The translations under genes and the position numbers were made by a program. The notes under the pieces are model-generated. The model was not told the DNA's origin. It worked only from the letters and a program-made list of their open reading frames with translations, and ran no database searches. 64,000 nt of DNA from Phoronis australis (lineage: Eukaryota; Phoronida; Phoronidae), in contig NMRA01000007.1 of assembly GCA_002633005.1 (NCBI GenBank), positions 129,313-193,312 of the forward strand, written 5' to 3'. The number at the start of each line of letters is the position of its first letter. Within the stretch, counting starts at the first letter, position 1. Below are positions 12,646 to 23,525 of this stretch, piece after piece.

Positions 12646-15600
12646 CTGTTAACGATACAATAGTATGGGCCTGGAAAGTAGCTCTAACGTTCAATCGAAG
12701 TGCACATCCACAATTTACCGGTTTTGCCCACTGAAATGGTACAAACTAATAATGTAAATGCTTCATTAAAAGTACACTGAAGCATGTTTATATCTATACT
12801 TTGTGCAGAGATGAAGATGCCTCAATACAAATGTAGCAAAACCTAAATATTTACACCATAGCAGCATTAAAGAGGTTTGCTGTAAGCATAATTGGCTCTC
12901 CATTGAGTTGTCATGAGTTTCAGTATAACCTCATAGACCTGCCCTTGACCAAGACACTAAGGCTCCATTGTTCCAGTCACAGCTGTACAAATGAATACCA
13001 GTCTATTCCAGGAAGTAAGCTCTGGTGGACTAGCATTAAATAAGAAGCAGCAATCAGCCAAAATGAGCCTGATGGTTCTTGAAGGTTTTACTTATATTTT
13101 TGCAACACATACTGCGTCACTCATGAACAACATGGCACTCAACACTAGCCCAACTTAATTAGGAAAAACAACAAACCTGTCTACTTCTTCATCTGTGAGG
13201 TCATCGGTTCTCTGCTCCCCCGTGGCTATAGCCAGTTCTTCTTTCAACAAGGCTATCTCACTCTTCAACTTGGCTATCATTAGTTTAGGATCGAGTTCCT
13301 CATTAAGTATGGCATCATTCTTGATCATGGCTACGCGTTGTGCAAACCGACATGTGGATATGGACTCCTAAACAATTTCCAAGTATTAATGAGTAAGGCT
13401 CCCAAATGACAAATACTACAAAATATGTATTAAAATGAGAAATGATAAGTATATGACTAAACTGAAATTGACGTTCTGAGTTTACAAAGTCCACAGAATT
13501 GCACAATCACTTTCGGCTTTTAATTATGAAAAAGAAAGTTTCCACAGCCACAGAAAGATGTCGTACTGTAATTTACAGCAGTTCAAAAAAGAAGCCGTGC
13601 ACCAAATCTAAATCCACAATTTTCACATTCAAATCTGATTTGCGCAAAATCCTTCTCAATAGGGTATTATTTAATCACAATATTCTCAAAATTTATCAAC
13701 ATTACATGAACAATACAAAAATTAATCAAACAATAAACATGAACAAAACAGGCAACACAGTAGACCTTTTGAGAAACTGTGGGGATTCATAACAACATTA
13801 GACACCTTTAAAAATGAAAGAATGTCGATTTTGGCTTTCGTTTATGTCCAAAACTGGTGCAATATTACCGTATTTATAACCATAAGAGCCTCAGACTCAC
13901 ATCAATATTTTTCTTCTCAATAGAGCACGTGGCTATCATGGTGGTCATGCAGTTCCCTCCAAGACTGTCTCTCAAAACGGAAGTCATCATCGAGTTACGA
14001 TATGGAATGTGGCTTCTCGACTTTTCAGCCAAGGCAACGATTACCTAGAAGAGGACATTTAGATAAGATAACGGATGAAATGCTGGCATCCAGTCACAGA
14101 CAAATGATTATCACTACAGATACAACAGACCTGGGGCCATTCAAATAAAATAACTTAGACTTTTGGCTTAAGTCTAAGGTTTGTCTCAACATCTAAACTT
14201 TGAAACTTCCACATCCAGCAGGTTAGTCAAAATTAAGGAAAACGTAACAGAGACAAATTTAAGTTTTATCATAAAATTGACTGAAATTTATGATTTGTCT
14301 TAGCTAAGTCAGTTTTCTTGAAACGTGCCCCTGTTTAATAGTAATTAGTAATACATAAACCTCATGGCAATGCATGTAAAAGTTAAATCTTTTCCTTGGG
14401 GAAGATTTCTTTATTCGAAGAGAAAGTCTTAATTATTTCTAGAGGAACTCTACTTGGAAAAAATACCTTTACCATATAACAGTTAAACCTCAACATTTGC
14501 AGAAGAAAAGCTCAAGAGAGAAATGATCCAAATTAGAAGAAAACAGATGAATAAGCAGGATTGTGTTTTTATATGGTATTTTCGGCAATGGGCGCCCACT
14601 GGGCTGTTCTAACCAGCATCACAAGTTACCGTACCTGTACAGCACACATACCTGTTCCAGATAGTGTAACGACAGGTTAATGTACTTGGCTTCAGTCAAC
14701 AGCTGGCCATTGACACCAGTTTTGCCTATTCTTTCTGACCTGGAAGACAACCGCCAGTAAAACTATTTTAACAATTTAATGACCCCACTCTGTATTGTTA
14801 ACACCGATTAATTCCCACCTTAAAATAAATTGCTTTTGATTTAGACTAAGTCTAAACTTGTTCCTTACTAAAGACTAGAAATGATTTCTGGGCTTGACAC
14901 GTTGCTATAGCAACAGCCCAGACTAATTAAGTAAATTGTCATGGTGTGTTAACAGGACTCTCAGGTGAATTCCAGCCATTTAATTGCAACCAATGTCAAT
15001 TCAATGATAGGAAAAGAATGTAGTGACATTGATTTGGAAACACAAGTATGCTTGTGAATGAAGTTGTGTTTCACACCAGAACAAACCACAGCCATGCACT
15101 TAGTGTAATGAAATAGGATTTTCATTATCACCATTGTTATAAAAACAGTCTTTACCTTACAACTAAAACAAGAAACATTAGACAAACAAAAATAACACAG
15201 TAAAATAACAATAAAAATACAATAAAATTTTGGAATGTTCAATAATTTATAAATCACAATTAAAATTAAAAATTATAATACAAAACAAATAGAAATGTTT
15301 AATAACTGCTCAAGGCCATTCTAAAAGTATATTGTGAAGGTCAGCAGAGGGTTAGACTTACCCAGCTAAATCCACCAAATGTAGCTTCGCCCTGCGTATC
15401 GTGGCCGACCCAGTTTCTCTACATGACAGATGTATTGTGAAGATACAATGTGACCGCGTGGAAGCTTGGTTCATAGGAGTCTGAAGACAGAAAACAATAC
15501 ACAATCAGTCGACTATTCCACATTGAAGCTGGCTATTGGAATCAGCGGTACCCCCAAGAAAAACGTTCCCAACATGATTTGAACTTGATTTGAACATAGC

Positions 15601-18600
15601 TTGTTAAAAAATTTTAGGTCATAGTTTCAGATTTCCATCTCAATCATAACATTATTTAAGAGTCGAGAGCAGGCAATGTCCTTAATTTCTAGTTGACATT
15701 GGATACGTGCATCACAAGCCAAAATTCAGAGTGATCCCGATTTACAATTTCAGCACCAGGGCGGCGATGTGGAAAATTTATTGCCTGGATAAGTTTGATC
15801 GTTACAAGATGTGATAATTAGTACATAGGAATGAGGAAGTCTTAATTCATTCAGTGGTGCAAATGTAACAAGTGTCCTATAGTTAGAAATGTCATTCAAT
15901 CACGGGGGACCTTTATCTACAAATGTCCCCATATTGACGAACTGCTTTCTACTCTCAATCTATTCAGATGTTCAAAAGAGGGCCCTCTCTCTATTAGCAC
16001 CAACTAGTGAGCCTAGAGTCACTTATTGTGAAAGGATGGGCGATAGAAACAGGGTCCGGGGATTTTAATCATTCTTCTTTTTGAAAACCGTATGACAGGT
16101 AGCATGCACTCGACTTCATGCAAGCCGAAGCTATAATCAAGTTCCTGGCTGTATTCACTTCCTTAACAGGAAAGTCTTGCGAGTTGATACTCGAACAGTG
16201 AGATTATAAATCCCTTGGCGTTACCCAATAGACATCAACATAGAATTAAAAGTATAAGAGAATCATTGTGATGAGGGACCACTTTGTGGGAGGGCCAGCC
16301 TTTGTTGCTAAGTTACTCGGCCTCATTACTATAACCAATCAGGAGCCAGAATAGATCGTAGAGACATTTAGTCTCCGTTATGGTACTAATCTAAATGACA
16401 GGCAGACCTGTACCACAGAGGTCACTGATAACACAATACCTCAGCTATCATTCTGTTGGTGTCACCCAAAAACAACAAGTTGAGTGCTTCCTCCTCGTTG
16501 CCGGCTTGATGTGTGGACAGATTCTTGAGGTGAATGTTCTGGTCAGAGTCCTCCATTAGAGATACCTTGCTGTAATGAGCACAATGTGATTGCAAAGCTT
16601 CCTCAAATGTTGGCGATATACTCAAGGGTCCAGAAGAAGTAACAAATGGCACATTTAAACAGACATATACGTAAACGTTAACATCAAGGAAACCACAAAA
16701 ATATGGGACAACATTGAGCCATAACATAATGAGGTTGACTATTGTGTTGTGTTGAACCATGCGGAATATTGTGACTATCTCCAGAGTAATTTTGGCACAG
16801 ATGTCTTGTCAGACGACCAACATGAAAAGAATATTCGGTCGTGCAATCGCGTTGGCAGTTCAGTATGATCGCCCATACATAGTTCCACTAATATGCATAT
16901 GATGATGACGTTAGTTATAACGAAACACAAACCATCCTTTCGTCCCAGGAAACTTACTGAAGAACAAGAATGAAAATTTAGATGTCGCTAACCCATAGGT
17001 CTAACAAAATCAAAGCAAACCACAAAATAAACTGGCAGGAGACTTTCACATGTGCCCGACGCCCCCACAGTGGTGAACGATGGCAATGACACATAGAAAG
17101 TAACAACACGCTTGTGAATATAGAAAAGTAGTTCTTCCATACTTCACACTTATTGCATGGGCATACCATCCTGTATGTATGATAGATTGCCTTATTGCAC
17201 GGCCGTATTATCCCGTATGTATGATAGATTAACTCATTGCGTGGCCGTATCATACCGTATGTATGATAGATTAACTCATTGCGTGGCCGAATCATCCCGT
17301 ATGCAAGATACATTATCTTATGCAACACTTACGGAAGATCCTCAAGTTTGGAAGCCTCGTGCTTTGGGTCAAGCAAATCGTAGCCATTTTCGTTGTAAAT
17401 TTCCAAGTAAGAAACATGGGCCGTGTACTCATTCTCTGAATTCTGGAACAGAGTGATATGTGTGAATACAGACTTTAAATGCATGAATAGTATCAAATAA
17501 ACAATATTAATGACAATAAAAACACAATGATAAATGAATTTGAAAGCACAATCCTATCATTGAGCATAACCACACTTAATTGCCCGATCTAATGCAGTTT
17601 TACCTTTCTCTATGTTTACTTCACAGTTAGTTGACACCATTTTCATCAGTTCCAAAGATTTCTTTATCTTTGACTAGTAAGAGACTTGCTTTATTGCCCT
17701 TACAGCCACTAAATACTATCCTTTTGGATCAGCTTGCAAACAGTTTTCCAAATTGCAAAACAATGTTGGAAGCCTTTGAAAAATGAGAAAAAGTTAACTT
17801 TGGCTATTAGTTTTGAGCAAAACTTGTATGACTTTACCATGTATTTATAACTGACCCAATACTAACTTGTTCGAAATACTGGAAGATATAAGATAGAGTC
17901 CTGGGAATGATCCCGCGGTCAGCGTAGCGCTCTGCACCCCCAGTGATTGTAAATGTCTTGCCACTGCCAGTCTGCAATATATGGTTGTAATACAGAATTA
18001 AACTGTAGTAACAAGGTTAAAGGTCAGAGCTACTACATCATTACAGACATGTAATACTTCTGTGTGACGAGTAGTAACAAGGTTAAAGGTCATACCTGCA
18101 GCATGATTACACACATTTGCAACTTCTACATGAACGGCACTAACTAGGTTAAAGGTCATAGCTATAGCATGATTACATATATGTGCAACTTCAAGGTTAC
18201 CAAAAGAACAGTGACGACTAGGCCTACCACAACTGCGGCCCTCACTGTGTGACCATACTCGATGATCACTCCAATTTATACACTGTTTTAAGCAAGGTGT
18301 TGACAAGAATCAAAGACACAACAGTCAGTATGATTAAACAGACAAGAAAACATTTTGATCACCTATCCAAATGTTACACAAGAGAGACTTACAAATACAT
18401 AGCCATACGACCATACAACTCCCATCACTGTTGAAGGTTATGTAGGACCCTAGCAAAATGTCTAACATAAGAACATCATATCTCAGAAATGGCTGACTGG
18501 ATTCACATGAAACTTTCACATACCATTCTTTAGGCACAGTTCTGCAATAATATTGTTTTTAAAGTGTTCCACTTTGGCGTGAGGTGTTGTTAAAAATGAT

Positions 18601-21600
18601 GTTTATATGACATATCTCAAAAGTCGCATAAAACGAAATCTTATTATAGAAAACTGCATCAAAGTTTTGGGAATTTGTTCTTGAACACTTATATCAGATG
18701 AAATTTGGACATGTTATTGATACTTGCGTTTGGCTATGAATGTGGCATTCTTTTATCCTAAATTTAACATGGTCACGTGATTAGTATCAAGTTACAAATC
18801 ACATTCTACAAGAGAAAATAAATACCTTTACTCATTTGATATAAATTTCATACACCACCGGCCTTTTGAAACCATAAACTCACAATTTTACAATGACACT
18901 CCAGTCAATACAGTCTATACATACAGATGCATCTGCTACAGAGATAACAAAACAGTTCTGCAACAACATTTTCTTACTTTCATTGCCAAAAAAACATATT
19001 TTGCGACTTGATCTAAAACTAGGGTTTCATTGGATTTCACAATAGTGCGCGTCTGTTCAGGACTACAATCTTCCCTTAAAGACCCTAGTAATGTACATTG
19101 TCTAAGGTTTTCAAGCATTTTACACCGACAGAGAAAATGGTACTCACCTTCGATTTCACCATTAAGATACAATTCACAAAATCAAGGTTCTCTCATAACA
19201 GCCGTTTCCCAGAACTTTTCTACCGTTACTTAGTTTATTCCAATAGTTCTATAGATATTTGGATCAACGTACAGATTCGCCAGTAAGATCCTATATAACC
19301 TGAAGCAACTATGTCGCATCAAATTTGTGACTAACTTAGCTTAAAACTGAAATGATTCCAGATCAGTAAAACAATGAGTATCAATTATACACATGAGTAT
19401 GAGAAACCCAGGAATTTGGATCAGAATCAAAATTTTGGTTTTATCAAAGTCTTATTGTTCTTTGCAAACAACACATCAAAATCAAAATGCAATTTATTCA
19501 AATCTTAGGAATAGATGCTTGATCATGCAGTCATAAAATGCCGTTTTTATAGATCTGTCCTCTTTTCCCGTTTATAACTTTGAGACGATCAGTTTATCGG
19601 TTTGTCACTATAAGCAGTGGGCTTGGGATATAGTCATATTTGTCTGGTAATAAGACACTTTAACCATACCTCTACCTTGGTAAAAAGAAAACTATGATTA
19701 CCTGGCCATATGCAAATATTGTGCCATTGTAACCTTGGATGACGCTGGAAATATACAAATGACATTAAGTCAAGGACTGATAACAAACTAGGAAAAACTA
19801 TTTTCATATTATGGTATACCAAACCACTAAAAGCACAATGCAAAAATCATGCGTGAACTACCACACACATCTGCATTTACACACAGGACAGTTGAATTGG
19901 GAACTAAAATATCAGGGGTTGGCATTAAGTCAAGCATGGGCATTTAAAAAACATTCTGAGATGTTGGGATGGTGTTTACCTAAATGGTCACATTGTCACA
20001 TTGGGTAAATGCAACACACTTGCGTACAAAGCCAACGGGAACACAACAAGAGAGTATGGGTATTTTGCTGATCAAATAAGGGAAGGTGTCACTGAAACTT
20101 TAACAGGACGTTTACAAGGAAGTCACAATCACAATAGGGAATGGGTGGATGACAGTACCCCGAGGATGGGAGGTTTAACAAGAATGAGGTATGTGTGAAC
20201 TGTGCAATTACAAAGAACAGAACAAAATGATCCAGTAAAATAATCAAGCATAGCATAAAATTAAAAACACATAATTCAACTCTCAATAGGTATAATATGC
20301 AGAAGAAGGCCGAAAGCCCATGCTAGTTTTTAGACATGGCGCTTTAATAGGTTTGTTAGCACATCTTGTTTACGTCATTTTCAAATTATGTATTTTTTCA
20401 TAGCAATTATAGAGATTTGCTATCAAACACATCATTACTTACTTGTCAATGACGGGCTTCGCAACGGACTCGAAAACATCTTCTTGCTTCGTTCGCTGGT
20501 CAAACACTTTAGAAAACCTGCAGCAACAGCACAACATATACAGAAAAATCACCAATTTAGGACACAATATGGTGAATAATCACAGTAATTATTTAATCTT
20601 TTCATAGAAAATGAATGTTTTATAATTTTCAAGTTGTATGTCATAGCTATCGCCAGACTACATTTTTAGAAACTGCACACATCCTCAACAATTTTAGAAG
20701 TCTTTAAAAATGAGAAAAGATCAATTTTAGCAATTATCATTCTCCAAAACTGGCTAGATGTCACTGTTCAATCAAAGGAGCTTTGAGAATACAGTCATAC
20801 AAGCATACAATTGTACTGGTAGCTCTAAAGCATTATGTATAAGTCTAACATGTTGTTTAGGTGCTGGCCAACATGGAATACCAAAGTGGTTTAAATTCCA
20901 TCATGGGTGATTGGCACAGGAATGCATACTATTTCGTGCCATTTTGTCTTAAATCTTACATTTCCAAAGTTTGCCAGTAAGCGAAACAAGATAATTCTAG
21001 ACAAATTCAATGTGCCAGTTTGTTCTAGATTTGTTTCACACAATAGGTAGGTAACTTTGTAACACTTTCCAGTGTTCTCCACATCTGAAAATCTAAACAG
21101 GTCGCAAGTGTAAAAACTGCAACGTGCCGGAACAGCGCGGCGGTCAACGTTCTCCATAAGCTAGTGTGCACCTTATTTTTTACCCACGCATTTTAATAGT
21201 AATGCACCATAGTGCAACCAAATACCTGTCTTTATTCAACTTTTTATTCATTATTTGCTGATGTGTGACGTTGTCGACAAAAATTCGGTTCGTACCGTTC
21301 GTGACATGAATATTTGCGATTTGTTGACCAAGCCCGGCAATATCACCACCATCCGGTCCTGGATTATCTGTCGTATCTGTATCTGAGTCAACGTCAGTAT
21401 CTGAAACATCTCTCGGTTTTTAAAACAATCCTTAGGCTTAGCGGTCCTTCACCTTCCCGCGGCAGACAACATTTCTAAGTAAAGAATGCGCATGTCAATC
21501 GGTAACGGAAGCCAGGATAGAATTCACTAGACCACGCGAGGTAAACAAGACTCTGTGAGATTACGCGAGATATTACCGTGTGACTTCAATGAGAGCACGT

Positions 21601-23224
21601 GATTTTGGCTACAATTTCTCAGCGCGAGACATATATTTTGAACTTTACTAAGTGACGTCATCTGCTGTCCCAAATCTCAGAATACTCCCTCGAAATCGCA
21701 AATGTCACGCACGGCCACCAAAGTTGAGGTAGCGAACCCTTGGCAGATTTTTAGAGGGAGTATGCACCACAGGTGTAATGTTCATGCTGCCAACGAAACT
21801 CCTTATAAGGCGACGAGATGAACTCGGTCAATCTCAATGGTCTGTGGCACCAAAAGTAACCAATAATATTCATCTACGTGAGAAATACACAAACAACAAC
21901 TAATGAGAACCATCAAAAGCAGTTTCATGCAAATGTTTGTTGAGACTGGTAGCGGTAAAGTCTGTGTCGTGTGGCCCACCCAATACTGAAAAATGTGCTA
22001 CGAAAACCAAAATTCTGGCCTCCCAGAAGACGGCCGTAGTCTAAACTGCTGCGCAGCGGTGTCTTTGCTGACAACATATACTTCGCAGAACTAACCACCA
22101 AGTCTTAATTGCTGTCAAGCGTGATTTGAACCAGTGAAGACCTTATTAATGACGACGATGCCTTTTTTACAAAGTAGTCCCTATATTTTTAAACTGGCCC
22201 GCGGGATTTTTAAACAGGACGCGGGACATTTAAACAGGACGTGCGTTCAGCTAAACAGGATGCTGCGACAAGTTAAAAGTGGTCGTGGAGAACACTGCTT
22301 TCACACAGTCAATTACACCCATCTCGTATCTCACCTAAACTTGTATTTGTCTTTCTTGTTGTTAATCAAGCCCTCTGCCAGGTCCTTGGGAATGTGGAAA
22401 GAAAGTCTTGGCTGACCACTCTCATCCTCATCTATTTCATATTGCTGGAAAATTGCCAAGTTAGAAAGATAACGAGTGTTACAGAAAGTTGAGAACTGTA
22501 TACGGCGACTAAGACTAACAACCAAACTTATTAGCTGTGTTGAGTGGTTGTCTGTATGTGAATGTGTCAAATAATCACACTCTCCTTTTGTATAGGATAA
22601 TAGTGTCAATACACTATTAAAAACACAAAAACAGACTTCTGGCGCTCTCTCCTGTGACCTCATTATTTGACTTTGATTAAAATTGAAAAATGCCCAATAC
22701 TGTGACACACCTATCCAGAGAAAACCATATTTTATAAGGCTGTAATATTTGTAGTTATTTGGTTAAGAGTTAGTTTACTCAAGGAAGAGTGTAGTTTTTA
22801 ATGACACTAATTCATTTTGTGTCAGATTTTACACGATCACCTTTTACCCACATCGGCACAAAGCTGTATATTTAGTACACAGCTTTGTTCTAAGCCTAAA
22901 AGGCTGCAAAAGCTGCTGTGTAATCAATCGCCCATTTTCAGTCACACTGGGAGAATTTTCCTGATTGGGAGAAAACTTTTCTCTTGATCTGCAGAAATTC
23001 TCTCAATTGTGGTAATGAATTTCGCAAAGTGTCGAGAGACAAAATATGCAATCAGGAAAATTTATTTTCCTACAGTCCTGGTCACCAGGCACTAACCGGT
23101 GGATACCTGATGTCTGAACTGATGACTACTTGACAGTGACAGTCAGTGGTGTAATACTTACGCCAAGTGTTTTTGATCTTGTAGGCTTCACACGACAAAA
23201 TATTTGAATGGTTTGCTTGACCAT
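3691..23224 (-). CDS. KIF6: KIF6-type kinesin, complete, 22 coding exons, 845 codons
   Basis: N-terminal motor kinesin of the kinesin-9 group, a microtubule ATPase linked to motile cilia. Coding exons in transcript order: 23162-23224, 22335-22444, 20443-20517, 19702-19744, 17867-17971, 17333-17442, 16440-16569, 15362-15480, 14652-14739, 13901-14044, 13177-13367, 12540-12645, 11872-12019, 10504-10809, 9805-9963, 8891-8941, 8678-8756, 7466-7601, 6664-6759, 5403-5560, 4546-4643, 3691-3713. They sum to 2538 bases, all GT-AG, with compatible phases throughout; human KIF6 is 814 residues. The start was chosen because [14 protein letters not shown] matches the human N-terminus. An in-frame ATG 30 codons upstream (23312-23314) is possible but has no support. 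The C-terminus ([10 protein letters not shown], then ending QQGSKR) parallels the human one. The weakest junctions are the GTGATG donor after 5403 and the 7-codon last exon. Confidence 0.93.
5595..5710 (-). repeat. Dispersed repeat family C, copy 1
   Basis: The reverse complement contains GGAACATCGTATCTCAGAAA, TGGCTGATTGGATTCATATG, AAACTTTCAGATACTATGG and TTTATGCATTGTTCTCCAAA, matching about 18470-18655 and 61845-62050. Confidence 0.85.
6410..6625 (+). repeat. Dispersed repeat family B, copy 1
   Basis: Shares with about 39635-39870, 27970-28150, 31120-31290 and (inverted) 30715-30830 the order: a GGACAAAAA..TTGCTAAAA stretch, TGTTTGGTAATAGCTACG, a GCCAAAAGCAAAGTAAAT block, GTTGAGAAATTTGACAAAAT, then GAAATTTCACCCATCTGCC. 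This copy sits in KIF6 intron 19, immediately left of exon 6664-6759. Confidence 0.75.
7815..7970 (+). repeat. Diverged repeat pair, copy 2
   Basis: Counterpart of 3150-3275. It also contains internal near-repeats of TATTGCGGGTGCC/TATTGCGGGTTGC. The two overlapping 68-77 codon frames here lack splice context or family resemblance and are attributed to the repeat. Confidence 0.45.
8300..8580 (-). repeat. Dispersed repeat family A, copy 1
   Basis: The reverse complement matches about 48460-48685 along most of its length. Shared landmarks on the plus strand of copy 2 are GGATTTCCTCCTTTTA, AATTAAATTTTACGGCACAA and AATATTTCTATCACACAA, then CTATTTATTTGT, TTTTCCTCTTTTT and TTGGTCATTCCAAGCCC. No coding capacity is seen. 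The short open frames here are by-products. Confidence 0.8.
13177..23224 (-). CDS. KIF6: KIF6 motor domain exons 1-11
   Basis: Residues about 1-392. The visible ATPase motifs are the P-loop GQTGSGKT (about residues 96-103, split between exons at 19702 and 17971), switch I NQASTRSH (about 216-223, exon 15362-15480) and switch II DLAGSER (about 249-255, split between 15362 and 14739). [15 protein letters not shown] lies in exon 17333-17442 and [20 protein letters not shown] in exon 13901-14044. The switch II region reads [18 protein letters not shown], the KIF6 form rather than the conventional kinesin SEKVSKTG. The neck follows as [18 protein letters not shown]. All catalytic residues expected for an active motor appear intact. 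Motif identities are established for kinesins; residue numbers are mine. Confidence 0.93.
17146..17325 (+). repeat. 42-base tandem repeat, about 4 copies, next to KIF6 exon 6
   Basis: Units starting GTATGTATGATAGATT recur at 17173, 17215, 17257 and (diverged) 17299, exactly 42 bases apart. The array ends within about 10 bases of the KIF6 exon 17333-17442 donor. Because 42 is a multiple of three, it creates periodic open frames on both strands that are not genes. Confidence 0.9.
18003..18195 (+). repeat. 66-base tandem repeat, three copies, each with a DR1-like site
   Basis: Three diverged units start near 18005, 18071 and 18137 (GTAGTAACAAGG / GTAGTAACAAGG / GCACTAACTAGG). Each holds AGGTTAAAGGTCA (18014-18026, 18080-18092, 18146-18158), conserved exactly while the rest of the unit has drifted. 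They lie in the KIF6 intron just upstream of exon 17867-17971. Confidence 0.88.
18470..18655 (+). repeat. Dispersed repeat family C, copy 2
   Basis: Begins GAACATCATATCTCAGAAAT and continues GGCTGACTGGATTCACATG, AAACTTTCACATACC, then GTTCCACTTTGGCGTGAGG and GTTGTTAAAAATGATG. Collinear with the copy at 61845-62050 over its full length. Confidence 0.85.
22760..22905 (+). repeat. Dispersed repeat family D, copy 2
   Basis: TTAGTTTACTCAAGGAAGAG, TTTTTAATGACACTAATTC, TTTACCCACATCGGCACAAA and GTACACAGCTTTGTTC match the reverse complement of 2585-2745. It lies in KIF6 intron 1. Confidence 0.85.
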
Positions 23225-23525
23225 ATTAGTTGTTGAGTTACAGACACAAACTTGGATACACCATAAGGCTTGAACCTTATATATCTTCAAGTTATCAACA
23301 TAAACAAACCCCAAAGGCTACGGCGGCCACCATGTTTGAAAACTATTCCCAGTCTCTTCTCTGATTGGTTATTGTTATCCGGTTACGATCGAAGTCCTTC
23401 GTGTATGTCCGATAATCAACATTGAGGAGTGTCGAACTGCAGTGAGCCACCGGTGCGTTTGATCTGTTGGTCAGGTGTTGACAGCTGTGATAAATTCTTC
23501 TTTAAATTTGACAGAAAGTGCTCAG
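23225..23525. promoter_or_regulatory. Putative bidirectional promoter between KIF6 and DAAM
   Basis: Only about 300 bases separate the KIF6 start codon (minus strand) from the best candidate donor of a DAAM 5' exon (AG|GTAAGT at 23525/23526). The interval is more GC- and CpG-rich than the flanking introns. It contains an inverted CCAAT box (GATTGGTTATTG, near 23363-23374). On the plus strand GCCACCATG at 23326-23334 is a perfect Kozak context for a 10-codon open frame (23332-23364), which would be a uORF if DAAM transcripts start upstream of it. No TATA box is obvious. Transcription start sites are inferred, not seen. Confidence 0.5.
23521..23525 (+). other. Candidate non-coding first exon donor of DAAM
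   Basis: CTCAG|GTAAGTTTAAAT is a full-consensus splice donor just downstream of the CpG-richer interval. The coding start of DAAM lies in an exon with an acceptor at 40720 and 54 bases of 5' UTR, so at least one upstream non-coding exon is needed. This is the best candidate, which implies an intron of about 17.2 kb. The upstream limit of the exon cannot be seen. Confidence 0.45.

Larger units (their letters stand above)
3714..23161. other. KIF6 introns (21), content overview
   Basis: Introns run from about 0.13 kb (between 8756 and 8891) to about 2 kb. Besides the repeats listed separately, most stretches over 300 bases show only AT-rich unique-looking sequence. Recurrent short related blocks containing CTTTAAAAATGARAAA occur near 13795-13870, 17740-17835 and 20650-20760 and probably belong to one degenerate interspersed family. 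Two open stretches that could be exons of something else (4710-5034 and 21183-21419, minus strand) are discussed as findings. Confidence 0.5.

Noticed and set aside
16978-17456. Two open frames of 99-116 codons on opposite strands with a repeated [14 protein letters not shown]-type peptide
   Set aside because: They are translations of the 42-base tandem repeat in both directions; periodicity of 14 codons explains them.
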